Positions 26,291 to 34,214 of a stretch of 44,661 bases of DNA are shown here, in pieces; within the stretch, counting starts at the first letter, position 1, and each line of letters starts with the position of its first letter. The stretch lies in NCBI GenBank assembly GCA_035517775.1, contig DATIYF010000064.1, forward strand, positions 1 to 44,661, written 5' to 3'. The translations under genes and the position numbers were made by a program. This DNA is from DATIYF01 sp035517775 (GTDB lineage: Bacteria; Acidobacteriota; Terriglobia; Terriglobales; Acidobacteriaceae). The notes below the pieces were generated by a model. It was not told the origin of the DNA. It did not search any database and saw only the letters and a list, made by a program, of their open reading frames with translations.

Positions 26291-27916
26291 TCAGATCACT
26301 ACGGCTTCCTTGTATTCTCCAAAGACCTTCCGCATGGTGTCGGAAATCTCGCCGACTGTGGCATAACCTTCCACCGCCGCCAAAATGCGCGGCATGAGGT
26401 TGGCGCCCGACCGGGCCGCCTCTTCCACCGAACTCAGCCCCGCCTGCCAGGCTTGGGGGTCGCGGCGCGCCCGCAGGGCGCGCACCCGCTCGACCTGCTT
26501 TCTCTCCAGAGCTTCATCAATGCGCTGAATAGGGACGTGCTTTTCCTCTTCCTGAGTGAAGCGGTTCATGCCGACCACCACGGCTTCGCCCCGGTCCACC
26601 TGACGCTGATATTGGTAAGCAGCGTTCTGAATCTCCTGCTGCACGTAGCCGCGCTCGATGGCTTTGAGCATGCCGCCCATGGCCTCGACCTTTTGCAGAT
26701 AGTCTTCGGCACGGCGCTCGATTTCGCTGGTAAGCGATTCGACATAATACGACCCGGCCAGGGGGTCTATGGTCTGCGGCGCGCCCGATTCATAGGCGGC
26801 AATCTGCTGCGTGCGCAGCGCGATGCGCGCCGCCTGCTCAGTCGGCAGAGCCAGGGCTTCGTCATAGGAATTTGTGTGCAGAGACTGCGTGCCGCCGAGA
26901 ACCGCCGCCATGGCCTGGATGGCCGTGCGCACAATGTTATTTTCCGGCTGCTGCGCGGTGAGGGTCGAGCCGGCGGTCTGAGTGTGAAAGCGCAGCATCC
27001 ACGAGCGCGGGTTCTTAGCCTTGAACTGCTGCCGCATGATGCGCGCCCACATGCGGCGCGCGGCGCGGAACTTGGCGACTTCTTCCAGAAAATTGCTGTG
27101 CGAGTTGAAGAAAAACGAGAGCCGGGGAGCGAATTTATCCACGTCGAGCCCGGCGCCTAGCGCCGCCTGCACGTAGGCAATGCCATTTCCAAGGGTGAAG
27201 GCTACCTCCTGTACGGCGGTCGAGCCGGCCTCGCGCATGTGATAGCCGGAGATCGAAATCGTGTTCCACTCGGGAGCATTCTCGTTCGTCCAGGCGAACA
27301 TATCGGTGATGATGCGCATGGCCTGCGCAATGGGATAGATGTAAGTGCCGCGCGCAATATATTCCTTGAGCACGTCATTTTGCACCGTGCCGGAAAGCTT
27401 GCTGATCTCGGCGCGCTGGCGGCGGGCGACGGCAATGTACAAAGCGAGAAGAATCGCCGCCGGGGCATTGATAGTCATGGAGGTCGAAATCCGGGTGAGA
27501 TCAATGCCGTCGAACAGCCGCTGCATGTCTTCGAGGGAGTCAATCGCCACACCGACTTTGCCCACTTCGCCGAGGGCGAGCGGGCTGTCGGAATCCATGC
27601 CGATCTGCGTGGGAAGATCGAAGGCTACAGACAGGCCCGTGGTTCCATTCGCCAGCAGATACTTGTAGCGTTTGTTTGACTCTTCGGCGTCGCCCATGCC
27701 GGCATATTGCCGCATAGTCCAGAGGCGGCCGCGGTACATGGTTACCTGCACGCCTCGAGTAAATGGAAAATCGCCGGGATAGCCGGCCTCGCCATCGTAA
27801 TTCCAGGCTTCCAGATCGGCGGGGGTGTAGAGCGGACGCACAGGAATGTGAGAAGAGGTCTCCGGATCAGAAGACGAAACGCCGGAACCTGGCTCAGGCT
27901 TGGGCTTCTCGCTCAT
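26291..27916 (-). CDS. Methylmalonyl-CoA mutase large subunit (catalytic domain only)
   Basis: 541 residues from ATG 27916. It covers the (beta/alpha)8 substrate domain: FPFTRGVQVTMYRGRLWTMRQYAG, VAFDLPTQIGMDSD, KLSGTVQNDVLKEYIARGTYIYP, ISISGYHMREAGS and FRAARRMWARIM. There is no C-terminal cobalamin-binding domain, so it needs a separate small subunit that is not nearby. The tyrosine in TMYRGR and the arginine in IARGTYIYP match the carboxylate-binding pair of methylmalonyl-CoA mutase rather than the Phe/Gln pair of isobutyryl-CoA mutase. The reaction interconverts (R)-methylmalonyl-CoA and succinyl-CoA in propionate metabolism. Confidence 0.85.
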   Translation of the reverse strand: MSEKPKPEPGSGVSSSDPETSSHIPVRPLYTPADLEAWNYDGEAGYPGDFPFTRGVQVTMYRGRLWTMRQYAGMGDAEESNKRYKYLLANGTTGLSVAFDLPTQIGMDSDSPLALGEVGKVGVAIDSLEDMQRLFDGIDLTRISTSMTINAPAAILLALYIAVARRQRAEISKLSGTVQNDVLKEYIARGTYIYPIAQAMRIITDMFAWTNENAPEWNTISISGYHMREAGSTAVQEVAFTLGNGIAYVQAALGAGLDVDKFAPRLSFFFNSHSNFLEEVAKFRAARRMWARIMRQQFKAKNPRSWMLRFHTQTAGSTLTAQQPENNIVRTAIQAMAAVLGGTQSLHTNSYDEALALPTEQAARIALRTQQIAAYESGAPQTIDPLAGSYYVESLTSEIERRAEDYLQKVEAMGGMLKAIERGYVQQEIQNAAYQYQRQVDRGEAVVVGMNRFTQEEEKHVPIQRIDEALERKQVERVRALRARRDPQAWQAGLSSVEEAARSGANLMPRILAAVEGYATVGEISDTMRKVFGEYKEAVVI

Positions 27917-28019
27917 GGTGAAAACATTGTCGGCCCGCGTGGGGTTTCGAGGCAAACCGCAGGAAGAAAATTAGCGTCGGGTCGCCGCCAGCCCAGCCCC
28001 AAAAGCAGATGTGCAAAAT

Positions 28020-28364
28020 TTAGCGCTTCTTCCGCACCCGCCAAAATGAGGTCACGCCAAACCAGGCAAAAAGCAGTGTGAAAACAATTGCCACGACGGC
28101 CCGGAGTACACCTTCCTTGCCCGCCTGGTATTTGACCAGCTCACGGGTAAAGGCAATCACGCCGATGCCAGCTAAGCCCAGGAAAACAAAACCGGTTACC
28201 TCAAGCCAAAGCTGGTGCAGCACGCGCCAGAAGTGGGTTGCAGTGGTGCGCCCGGCCTTATAGACGGCGTTCAGCAGGCGGCTACGCGCGGCACGTTGCA
28301 CCGCCATGCGAGAAGCAACCCTCGCTACAACACCGGCCTTGCGCGCCGCCGAGACGCTCGCCAT
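28020..28364 (-). CDS. Small membrane protein of unknown function
   Basis: 114 residues from ATG 28364. A basic N-terminal region (RKAGVVARVASRMAVQRAARSR) is followed by two transmembrane helices (LEVTGFVFLGLAGIGVIAF and LRAVVAIVFTLLFAWFGVTSFW) and a basic RVRKKR end. No family is recognised. It sits after the mutase gene start on the same strand side, 103 nt upstream of it, and could be cotranscribed. Confidence 0.55.
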   Translation of the reverse strand: MASVSAARKAGVVARVASRMAVQRAARSRLLNAVYKAGRTTATHFWRVLHQLWLEVTGFVFLGLAGIGVIAFTRELVKYQAGKEGVLRAVVAIVFTLLFAWFGVTSFWRVRKKR

Positions 28365-28405
28365 GGCAATAGATTTTATCAATAGTGCGGGAAATGTTTC
28401 GGGGT

Positions 28406-28411
28406 TACAAT
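28406..28411 (+). promoter_or_regulatory. Candidate -10 element
   Basis: TACAAT at 28406-28411 lies 88 nt before the GTG start of the small gene at 28499. The -35 region (TAGTGC at 28383-28388) is weak. A start near 28418 would give an 81-nt leader that holds the hairpins described next. Confidence 0.35.
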
Positions 28412-28418
28412 AAGCCAG

Positions 28419-28465
28419 CGCGCCACGGAACCCGGGCGCGAAACCGAATCGGATGCCCAGGCATC
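28419..28465 (+). promoter_or_regulatory. Two hairpins in the leader of the 95-residue protein gene
   Basis: CGCGCC (28419-28424) pairs with GGCGCG (28435-28440), and GATGCC-CA-GGCATC (28452-28465) is a perfect palindrome. Both lie between the candidate promoter and the ribosome site AAGGGGGG at 28488. I see no known riboswitch or leader-peptide pattern. Confidence 0.3.
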
Positions 28466-28498
28466 TGATCCATGGTAGGGAACCGGTAAGGGGGGTAC

Positions 28499-28786
28499 GT
28501 GGACCAGCAACTGAAGCAGTTGATGAAAGAACTGGGAGAGGCGATCAACGAGTCGCTGGCCGACTCGGACCAGATCGCGGAGGTTGTATCCCGAATTAAA
28601 GACGGGGGATATGACATTTTCCTGGTGCTGGAAGCCACAATTGGCGTAAGCAAACCCGGTGAGAAACCCACCGACAAGACCTCACTGGTAACCACCCTCA
28701 GCAGTAACCCCGATCTCAAGGTCAGCGAACAGGACTTGAAGTTTCTCAAGTCCCTGCGAATCAAGATTGAAGACGACGCGGCCTGA
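28499..28786 (+). CDS. 95-residue acidic protein of unknown function
   Basis: Starts with GTG at 28499, supported by an AAGGGGGG ribosome site 4-5 nt upstream. The protein begins MDQQLKQLMKELGEAINESL, is acidic and largely helical at the N-terminus, and then has GGYDIFLVLEATIGVS, which looks like a small beta unit. It has no membrane segment or signal peptide. No family is recognised. The strong ribosome site and clean stop make it a likely real gene. Confidence 0.65.
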   Translation: MDQQLKQLMKELGEAINESLADSDQIAEVVSRIKDGGYDIFLVLEATIGVSKPGEKPTDKTSLVTTLSSNPDLKVSEQDLKFLKSLRIKIEDDAA

Positions 28787-28852
28787 AGGCCCGGCCCGCC
28801 GCCTCTTCACTTTTCAGCAATCTCCCCGCAGCGAGGAAGGATCTCGACTCCA

Positions 28853-29740
28853 CTATTTCCGGTTGAGCACCAGCTTCAGCCCATCCGCCTGCAAAATGCG
28901 CTGCGCCTGATTACGGGCATGGGTCGCCCAGGGGCCGGTGGTATCGAGCTTCACGTAAGCCCGCCAATGGCGCAGAGCCTTGCGCGGTTCTTTCACCTTT
29001 TCGTAGGCGAGTGCCAGGTTGTAATGCGCATCGGCATAAGTGGGGGCCAACTGCAAGGCGGTTTCGTAGGTCTTGATGGCTTCGGCCACGCGGCCGGTTT
29101 CATCCAGAACGTTCCCCAGATCGAAATAAGCCAGGGCGTAGCGGGAGTCAATCTCGATAGCGCGGCGGTAGTGGTGCTCCGCCCGCCCATATTCCTGGCG
29201 GTTGTAGTACAGCGTGCCAATGTTGATGTGGGCCGCCGCGTGATCGGGGTCCATCTCGAGAACGCGCTGGTAAGTAGTAATCGCTTCCAGCTGGCTGCCC
29301 GGATCTTCCTCCAAAGCGATGCCGCGCGCGAAAAGCTCGGTAACGTCCGTAGGCGTGGGTTCGGGCCGGGGCGCAGGAATGGGAGTACTGGTGACCACCT
29401 TCTCGTCCGGCGAGAAATCAAACATGAACTGGCCGGCGATGGGCTCCAGCACTTTGCCTTCGTGCCGGAAGACGATGCGATGCCCGGTGGGAAAAGCTCC
29501 TGCCTCAAGCAGGGGATTTTCCATTCCCGCGGCCTGCTTCTGCATGGCGTCGAGAGAACGGCGAATCACCGCCGGGCGCACCTTGCGGGCACAGAGGTCA
29601 CGGAGTTTCTTGACCTGCAAAAGGTCAAAGAAGGAGTAGGTCTCAGCCGGAGCCACCAACCCCGCCCGTTCCCATGCCGACAACTGACGCGGCGTTAAAC
29701 GAAGTATGCGCAGTAAAGCTGCGCGCGTGTATCGATCCAC
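28853..29740 (-). CDS. MerR-type HTH protein with TPR repeats
   Basis: A 295-residue fusion. Residues 1-70 are a MerR-like winged HTH (RILRLTPRQLSAWERAGLV, SFFDLLQVKKLRDL). A linker with VFRHEGKVLEPIAGQFMFDF follows, then from about residue 135 four TPRs (ITTYQRVLEMDPDHAAAHIN, NRQEYGRAEHHYRRAIEID, DETGRVAEAIKTYETALQL, YEKVKEPRKALRHWRAYV). It could be a transcription factor whose TPRs bind a protein partner. The start is GTG at 29740. It is divergent from the acyltransferase gene across a 284-bp region with two palindromes that may be its operators. Confidence 0.8.
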   Translation of the reverse strand: MDRYTRAALLRILRLTPRQLSAWERAGLVAPAETYSFFDLLQVKKLRDLCARKVRPAVIRRSLDAMQKQAAGMENPLLEAGAFPTGHRIVFRHEGKVLEPIAGQFMFDFSPDEKVVTSTPIPAPRPEPTPTDVTELFARGIALEEDPGSQLEAITTYQRVLEMDPDHAAAHINIGTLYYNRQEYGRAEHHYRRAIEIDSRYALAYFDLGNVLDETGRVAEAIKTYETALQLAPTYADAHYNLALAYEKVKEPRKALRHWRAYVKLDTTGPWATHARNQAQRILQADGLKLVLNRK

Positions 29741-29860
29741 GGTCGTAAGGACTGCTTGCGCGTATTATCGAAAAAGCCCGCCGCGGGTTGCAAGTGGAAA
29801 CTACCTACGGGAGGAATCACTTGCGCCAATGCAGCGAAGATGGTGCAGTGCGCCCGTTAA

Positions 29861-29920
29861 GACGTAGCGTGCTACGTCAGCTTCCGCCGTTTTCCTCCCC
29901 CAGACGTTGCAAGCGGCGTC
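29861..29920. promoter_or_regulatory. Two related 18-bp palindromes 42 bp apart
   Basis: GACGTAGCGTGCTACGTC at 29861-29878 is a perfect palindrome with 8-bp arms. GACGTTGCAAGCGGCGTC at 29903-29920 matches it in 13 of 18 positions and keeps the GACG/CGTC ends. The start-to-start distance is 42 bp, about four helical turns. They could be operators for one of the divergent genes, or copies of a palindromic dispersed repeat; the CGTCTCTAC that ends the second recalls such repeats. Confidence 0.5.
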
Positions 29921-30024
29921 TCTACAAGGGCAAACTTTTGTACGAGCCCGAAAGAGCAACCGCTGTAACACTCCATTAACCTGGCCTTCATCATTCTGCA
30001 AACAGCCGGTGTTAGGAAAAGAAC

Positions 30025-31851
30025 ATGGCTAACCCTGGCCTGCTGGCGGCCAAAGGCCAACCCGGCTCCTCGTTTCCCAGCCCCTCGCAGAGCCCCGATC
30101 TGTTCCCTTTCGGAGGTCTCGCCCAGCGCCTGCTGCCCATGGAGCGCATTCGCGAACTGTACCGCCGGGCGCAGCAGCCCATCAACCGCTCGCTCATGGA
30201 AAATGTGCTGGCCGAGATGCAGATCAGTTACCACGCCGCCCAGACCGACCTCGAACGCATTCCGCGTAGCGGCCCGGTGCTGGTGGTGGCCAACCATCCC
30301 TTCGGCATCGCCGATGGCGCCGTGCTGGGAGCGCTGCTTTCCCGCGTGCGGCCTGACGTGAAAATTCTCACCAACTACCTGCTGGCGAGTGTTCCTGAAT
30401 TGCACGAGTGCTGTTTTTTTGTTGACCCGTTCGGGACCCCGAGATCGGCGGCTTTGAATCTGCAGGCGCTCAAGCGGGCCACCGCCTGGCTGCGCGGGGG
30501 CGGCGTGCTTGCCATGTTTCCTGCCGGCGAGGTCTCGCACCTGCGGCTGCGCGGCATACAGGTTTCCGACCCCGAGTGGCTTCCGGCAGCGGCGCGCCTG
30601 GTGCGCATTACCGGGGCGGCCGCTCTACCGGTGTATTTCCCCGGCCGAAACAGCCTGCCCTTTCAGGCCATGGGACTGGTGCATCCCCGGCTGCGCACCT
30701 TCTGGCTACTGAATGAATTCCTCGCGCAGGAAGGCAAAAATGTGGAAGTGCGCGTGGGTAACGTGATCAGCGCCGCGGCCCTGCGGAGTGTCGGTGGCGA
30801 GAAAGACGCGGTGCGTTACTTGCGCTGGCGAACCTATCTGCTCGGCCATCGCGGGCGCGCGCGCAGGGCAACGGCGGCGTGGCCGAACTTTCTTCCACGG
30901 AAGAAACCAGAACCGGTCGTCGAGGCTGTAGCGAATGAAACTCTACAGCGCGATGTGGAAGCTCTGCCGGCCGAGTGCCGCCTGGTTACGCATGGGGAAT
31001 ATTCCGCCTATCTCGCCCAGGCCGAAGAGATTCCCAACGCCATGCGGGAACTGGGCCGCCTGCGCGAGGTCACCTTCCGCGCGGCGGGCGAAGGCACTGG
31101 CAAACGCAGCGATCTCGACCGCTTCGACCGCCACTACCGGCACCTGCTTCTTTGGAACCACGCCAAACATGAATTGGTGGGCGCCTACCGCTTAGGGGCC
31201 ACAACGGAAATTCTTCCCCGGCTCGGCCCGGCAGGCCTCTACACCAGCACGTTATTCCGCTACGATCCGCGGATCTTTGAAAGGATCGGCCCGGCGCTCG
31301 AGCTCGGCCGTTCCTTTGTGCGCCCCGAGTATCAGCGCCAATACGCGCCCTTGCTGATGCTGTGGAGAGGCGTTGGCCGTTACCTCGCCTCCCATCCTGA
31401 GTTTGCCGTTCTGTTCGGCGCCGTCAGCGTCAGCGGCCGCTACAACCGGCTGTCCCGCGAGCTGATTGTTCGGTTCTTCGAGGCGCGCGAGCGCAGGCAT
31501 GAGCTCTCTGACTGGATCACACCCCGCCGCCCATTCCGCCCGGGCTGGGCCCTGCGCAACGACTACGCCGGCTGCCAGGACCTGAAAGACGTGCAGGACC
31601 TCGGCGACCCGATCTCTGACGTGGAAAGCGACGGCAAGGAGCTGCCCATCCTGCTCAAGCAGTACGCCCGGCTGGGCGGGCGGATTGTGGGCTTCAACGT
31701 GGACAAGAATTTCTCCGGCGTGCTCGACGGCCTGGTGCTGGTGGACCTGCGCCAGACCGACCCCGCCGTGCTCGAGCGCTACATGAGCAAGCAGGGCATT
31801 CAGGCCTTCCAGCGGTATCATGGAATAGTTCCAGCCGCGGAGGAGGCATGA
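30025..31851 (+). CDS. Bifunctional acyltransferase, OlsF-like (PlsC domain plus N-acyltransferase domain)
   Basis: 608 residues with two domains. About 70-290 is a PlsC-type glycerophosphate/lyso-lipid acyltransferase: NHPFGIAD is the HxxxxD catalytic motif, and FPAGEVSHLRL matches the later block. About 315-560 is an OlsB/GNAT-like N-acyltransferase (VTFRAAGEG, DRFDRHYRHLLLWN, VGAYRLGATTEI, LELGRSFVRPEYQ). This is the OlsF order: C-terminal domain acylates ornithine, N-terminal domain adds the second acyl chain, giving phosphorus-free ornithine lipids. Glycine lipids or another aminolipid are possible. ATG 30025 has AGGAAAAG upstream. Its TGA overlaps the PhoU-like ATG. Confidence 0.82.
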   Translation: MANPGLLAAKGQPGSSFPSPSQSPDLFPFGGLAQRLLPMERIRELYRRAQQPINRSLMENVLAEMQISYHAAQTDLERIPRSGPVLVVANHPFGIADGAVLGALLSRVRPDVKILTNYLLASVPELHECCFFVDPFGTPRSAALNLQALKRATAWLRGGGVLAMFPAGEVSHLRLRGIQVSDPEWLPAAARLVRITGAAALPVYFPGRNSLPFQAMGLVHPRLRTFWLLNEFLAQEGKNVEVRVGNVISAAALRSVGGEKDAVRYLRWRTYLLGHRGRARRATAAWPNFLPRKKPEPVVEAVANETLQRDVEALPAECRLVTHGEYSAYLAQAEEIPNAMRELGRLREVTFRAAGEGTGKRSDLDRFDRHYRHLLLWNHAKHELVGAYRLGATTEILPRLGPAGLYTSTLFRYDPRIFERIGPALELGRSFVRPEYQRQYAPLLMLWRGVGRYLASHPEFAVLFGAVSVSGRYNRLSRELIVRFFEARERRHELSDWITPRRPFRPGWALRNDYAGCQDLKDVQDLGDPISDVESDGKELPILLKQYARLGGRIVGFNVDKNFSGVLDGLVLVDLRQTDPAVLERYMSKQGIQAFQRYHGIVPAAEEA

Positions 31852-32549
31852 GGCGCGGGCACTCGGTAGAACCTGATTCGACCAAAGAACTCACCGGCCT
31901 CGCCCTGCAAGGCTGCCTGGTGGCGAAAGATGCCACCGTCAACCTGCGCGATTTCATTGAAAACTCCTCCAAGATGGCCATGCTGGCCGTGAGCGATTGC
32001 GAAAAAGAGCTTGACCGCATGGAGCGCCGCATTGACCAGGAAATCACCAGCGCCATCACCCAGGTAAGTGAGGATGAGGCCCGCGAATTGCTGGCCTGCC
32101 TGAAATCCATCATTGATCTGGAGCGCATCGGCGATCTCACCTGGTCGGTCACGCTGCGCTTGCAGAGCTTGCCAACCCGATTGACCAAGGAAGACAGCCG
32201 CGATCTGGTGGCCATGTCGGAAGTGCTGGAAAAGATGCTGGACGCGATTCACGAAGGCTTCACCCGCCGCAACGTGGAGCAGGCGGCGTGGGTTTTGCAG
32301 AACGATTCGCAGATTGATCATCTTTGCCGGGCCGTGTTTCGCCGCCACCTGGGAAGCCGCGACCGCCAGCGCCGCGACTACAGCACCAGCCTCTTACTGA
32401 TGGCCCAGGCCTTTGAGCGCGCCGGAGACCACGCCAAGAATCTGGGCGAAGAGTTATTTCATTTGGTAGAGGGCCGCAGCGTGCGCCACGAGCGCAAGCG
32501 CCCGGGCAAAGCCGGCCGGGCGGCGGCCATAACAGCGGCCGACGACTAG
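31848..32549 (+). CDS. PhoU-like protein
   Basis: A 233-residue all-helical protein with two PhoU-type three-helix repeats: SDCEKELDRMERRIDQE with LKSIIDLERIGDL in the first, and LQNDSQIDHLC with QAFERAGDHAKNLGEEL in the second. The E/D..R.GD metal-binding motifs are present. PhoU proteins modulate phosphate transport and PhoR signalling. The ATG overlaps the acyltransferase stop by 4 nt, with GGAGG just ahead. Coupling a PhoU-like protein to an ornithine lipid enzyme suggests response to phosphate starvation. No Pst transporter is nearby. The stop is 9 nt from the convergent modA. Confidence 0.85.
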   Translation: MRRGHSVEPDSTKELTGLALQGCLVAKDATVNLRDFIENSSKMAMLAVSDCEKELDRMERRIDQEITSAITQVSEDEARELLACLKSIIDLERIGDLTWSVTLRLQSLPTRLTKEDSRDLVAMSEVLEKMLDAIHEGFTRRNVEQAAWVLQNDSQIDHLCRAVFRRHLGSRDRQRRDYSTSLLLMAQAFERAGDHAKNLGEELFHLVEGRSVRHERKRPGKAGRAAAITAADD

Positions 32550-32558
32550 CACTCCGGA

Positions 32559-33338
32559 TTATGGTTCTCGAGTGGGAGACGGAACCTCGAATCCGTAGCT
32601 GCGCAGCGTCGCCGCCGTTTCAGCCGACTTCATCATGGCCAGAAATTGCTCGGCCAGCGCCTGTTTATTGCCTGCCCGCCGCATGATCACGCAAGCCTGC
32701 TCGATCGGCGGGTAATCCCCCGGCGGCACCTCGAGGAAGCGGCCCTTGTCTTTCATGTTCGGCGACAGCGCCAGGGAAAGCGCGATCACACCGATATCTG
32801 CGGAGCCCGAAACCACGAACGAGGCCGTCTGGGAAATGTTCTCCCCCAGCACCAGCTTGCTCTGCACCTGATCGTAGAGGCCTTCCTTCTTCAGGGCGGA
32901 AACTGCCGCCTGCCCGTAGGGCGCGTGCTGCGGATTGGCGATGGCAATCTTCTGCACGGCCGGTTCGAGCAGCGCGCCCATTCCCGCACCCAAATCCACT
33001 TTTGAGCCGTTGGGCGCCCAGAGCGCAATCTTGCCCTGCGCGTACTGATAGTAGCTTCCCGGCACGGTGAGCCCGGCCGCCTCCAGCTTTTTGGCGTAGT
33101 CCAGATTCGCCGAAAAGAACATATCGAAGGGCGCGCCGTTCGAAAGCTGCTGATAAAAGTTGCCCGAGGAACCATAGGTCACCTGCACATTCGTGCCGGT
33201 TTGCTGGTGAAAGCGGGCGGCAAGGTCTTGCATGGCAAATTGCAGGTCGGCGGCGGCCGCGATGGTCAGGTCCTGGGCGGCGCACAGAGAGGAAAGCAAG
33301 GCAATCACCAAAATGCACAGCAGCCTGCGGATTTTCAT
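32559..33338 (-). CDS. modA: Molybdate ABC transporter substrate-binding protein
   Basis: A 259-residue periplasmic binding protein with a signal peptide (about residues 1-21, ending SSLCAAQ). ModA hallmarks: LTIAAAADLQFAMQDL, TYGSSGNFYQQLSNGAPFDMFFSAN (seen as GSSGNFYQQ and PFDMFFSAN), and SQTASFVVSGSADIG. It would bind molybdate or tungstate. The permease ModB and ATPase ModC are not adjacent. It lies 61 nt downstream of an HTH-TOBE protein on the same strand, which could sense molybdate and control it. AAGAGG precedes the ATG. Confidence 0.9.
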   Translation of the reverse strand: MKIRRLLCILVIALLSSLCAAQDLTIAAAADLQFAMQDLAARFHQQTGTNVQVTYGSSGNFYQQLSNGAPFDMFFSANLDYAKKLEAAGLTVPGSYYQYAQGKIALWAPNGSKVDLGAGMGALLEPAVQKIAIANPQHAPYGQAAVSALKKEGLYDQVQSKLVLGENISQTASFVVSGSADIGVIALSLALSPNMKDKGRFLEVPPGDYPPIEQACVIMRRAGNKQALAEQFLAMMKSAETAATLRSYGFEVPSPTREP

Positions 33339-33399
33339 GCGGCCTCTTTTGAATTTGGATGGACAGGGTTGACCTGGGCGGGGCTTCCCGAGGAATACA

Positions 33400-33834
33400 T
33401 CAAACGCGAAGGACCATCACCTCGGTCGCCTTGATGAGAGCGGCGGCCGTCTGCCCGGGCTTGAGGTTCATCTCTCGGGCTGAGCGCGCGGTAATGATCG
33501 CGGTGATGACCTGGCCGCCGATGGAGAGGACAACTTCCGCCATCAGTCCGCTGATGCGCACCTCTTCGATGCGGCCGACCAACTGATTGCGCCCGCTGAC
33601 CCGGCGGATTACTTCTTTTCGTTCGGCGCTGGTTTTTCCTCGCGTACGAAACAACAAACGGTCTACTTCGCTCTGCGGAATGCGGTGATGGCCGCCCGCG
33701 GTCCGCACGCTGCGGATTTTTTTGGCGTAAATCCACTGTTTGATGGTGGGGAAGCTGATGCGCAACTGCAGCGCCGCTTCTCGCGGCAAGAGCAGCGACT
33801 GGTTGTCTTTTCGGCTGCCTGATGTTGTTCTCAT
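33400..33834 (-). CDS. HTH plus TOBE-domain protein, probable molybdate-responsive regulator or molybdopterin-binding protein
   Basis: 144 residues. N-terminal about 15-62: an excisionase/MerR-type HTH (LPREAALQLRISFPTIKQW, IRSVRTAGGHHRIPQSEVDRLL). C-terminal about 78-143: a TOBE/Mop domain (SGRNQLVGRIEEVRISGLM, AEVVLSIGGQVITAIIT, PGQTAAALIKATEVMVL) that binds molybdate in relatives. It is a compact analogue of ModE with a different DNA-binding half. It is upstream of modA on the same strand. The ATG at 33834 is the only good start. Confidence 0.82.
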   Translation of the reverse strand: MRTTSGSRKDNQSLLLPREAALQLRISFPTIKQWIYAKKIRSVRTAGGHHRIPQSEVDRLLFRTRGKTSAERKEVIRRVSGRNQLVGRIEEVRISGLMAEVVLSIGGQVITAIITARSAREMNLKPGQTAAALIKATEVMVLRV

Positions 33835-33850
33835 AGGCGTACGGGCTGCA

Positions 33851-33880
33851 ATCGTAGAGCCGCTGGCCGCACGTGGTCAA
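33851..33880 (-). promoter_or_regulatory. Sigma-70-like promoter of the HTH-TOBE/modA unit
   Basis: On the minus strand: -35 TTGACC (33880-33875), 18-bp spacer, -10 TACGAT (33856-33851). The implied start near 33844 is about 10 nt ahead of the ATG at 33834. Confidence 0.55.
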
Positions 33881-33967
33881 ACCTCGTAGCGCGAAGCTGT
33901 CGAGGCTATCGGTCGCCCCTTCCGGCGTTCTTACCATAGAGGATTGCTGGTCAAACAGTTTCCACAA

Positions 33968-33997
33968 ACGTATAGAGTCGTATCGTAACGTATAGAA
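33968..33997. promoter_or_regulatory. Direct repeat AACGTATAGA, 20-bp period
   Basis: AACGTATAGA occurs exactly at 33968-33977 and 33988-33997, with GTCGTATCGT between. The AT-rich island stands out from its GC-rich surroundings. A 20-bp period puts both copies on nearly the same DNA face. It lies about 135 bp upstream of the HTH-TOBE gene and may be its operator. There is no plus-strand gene nearby for it to serve. Confidence 0.5.
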
Positions 33998-34111
33998 TAA
34001 TGGTATTAGGACTACAACTCAACTCCGGAGGCGATCCGCAACTTCCGCTTCTAAGCCAGAGGGCGGGGTGCTCTTCGATTGAGAAGCAGGCGGTCCGGGC
34101 GATTGATCCCT

Positions 34112-34161
34112 GAAAAGGGGCCGGCGGGATTCCTGGGATTGCGCCTCAGTCCTCCCGCCGG
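34112..34161 (-). terminator. Probable intrinsic terminator of the GcvH-like gene
   Basis: On the minus strand, 9-bp arms CCGGCGGGA/TCCCGCCGG (34161-34153 and 34129-34121) flank a 23-nt loop and are followed by CCCCTTTTCA. It is 54 nt past the stop at 34215. The loop is long and the T-run short, so efficiency is uncertain. Confidence 0.5.
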
Positions 34162-34214
34162 TTCTAGTTTCCGATCCTGTCGTGCTCTGATTCCTGGTTC
34201 TCACGGTTCTGCGG

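Noticed and set aside
33335..33967. 210-codon minus-strand frame overlapping the HTH-TOBE gene
   Set aside because: Out of frame with the clear HTH and TOBE motifs; arginine-rich and without domains.
34019..34214. Short open frames in both strands downstream of the GcvH-like gene
   Set aside because: No ribosome site or composition support; the region reads as a terminator plus intergenic sequence.
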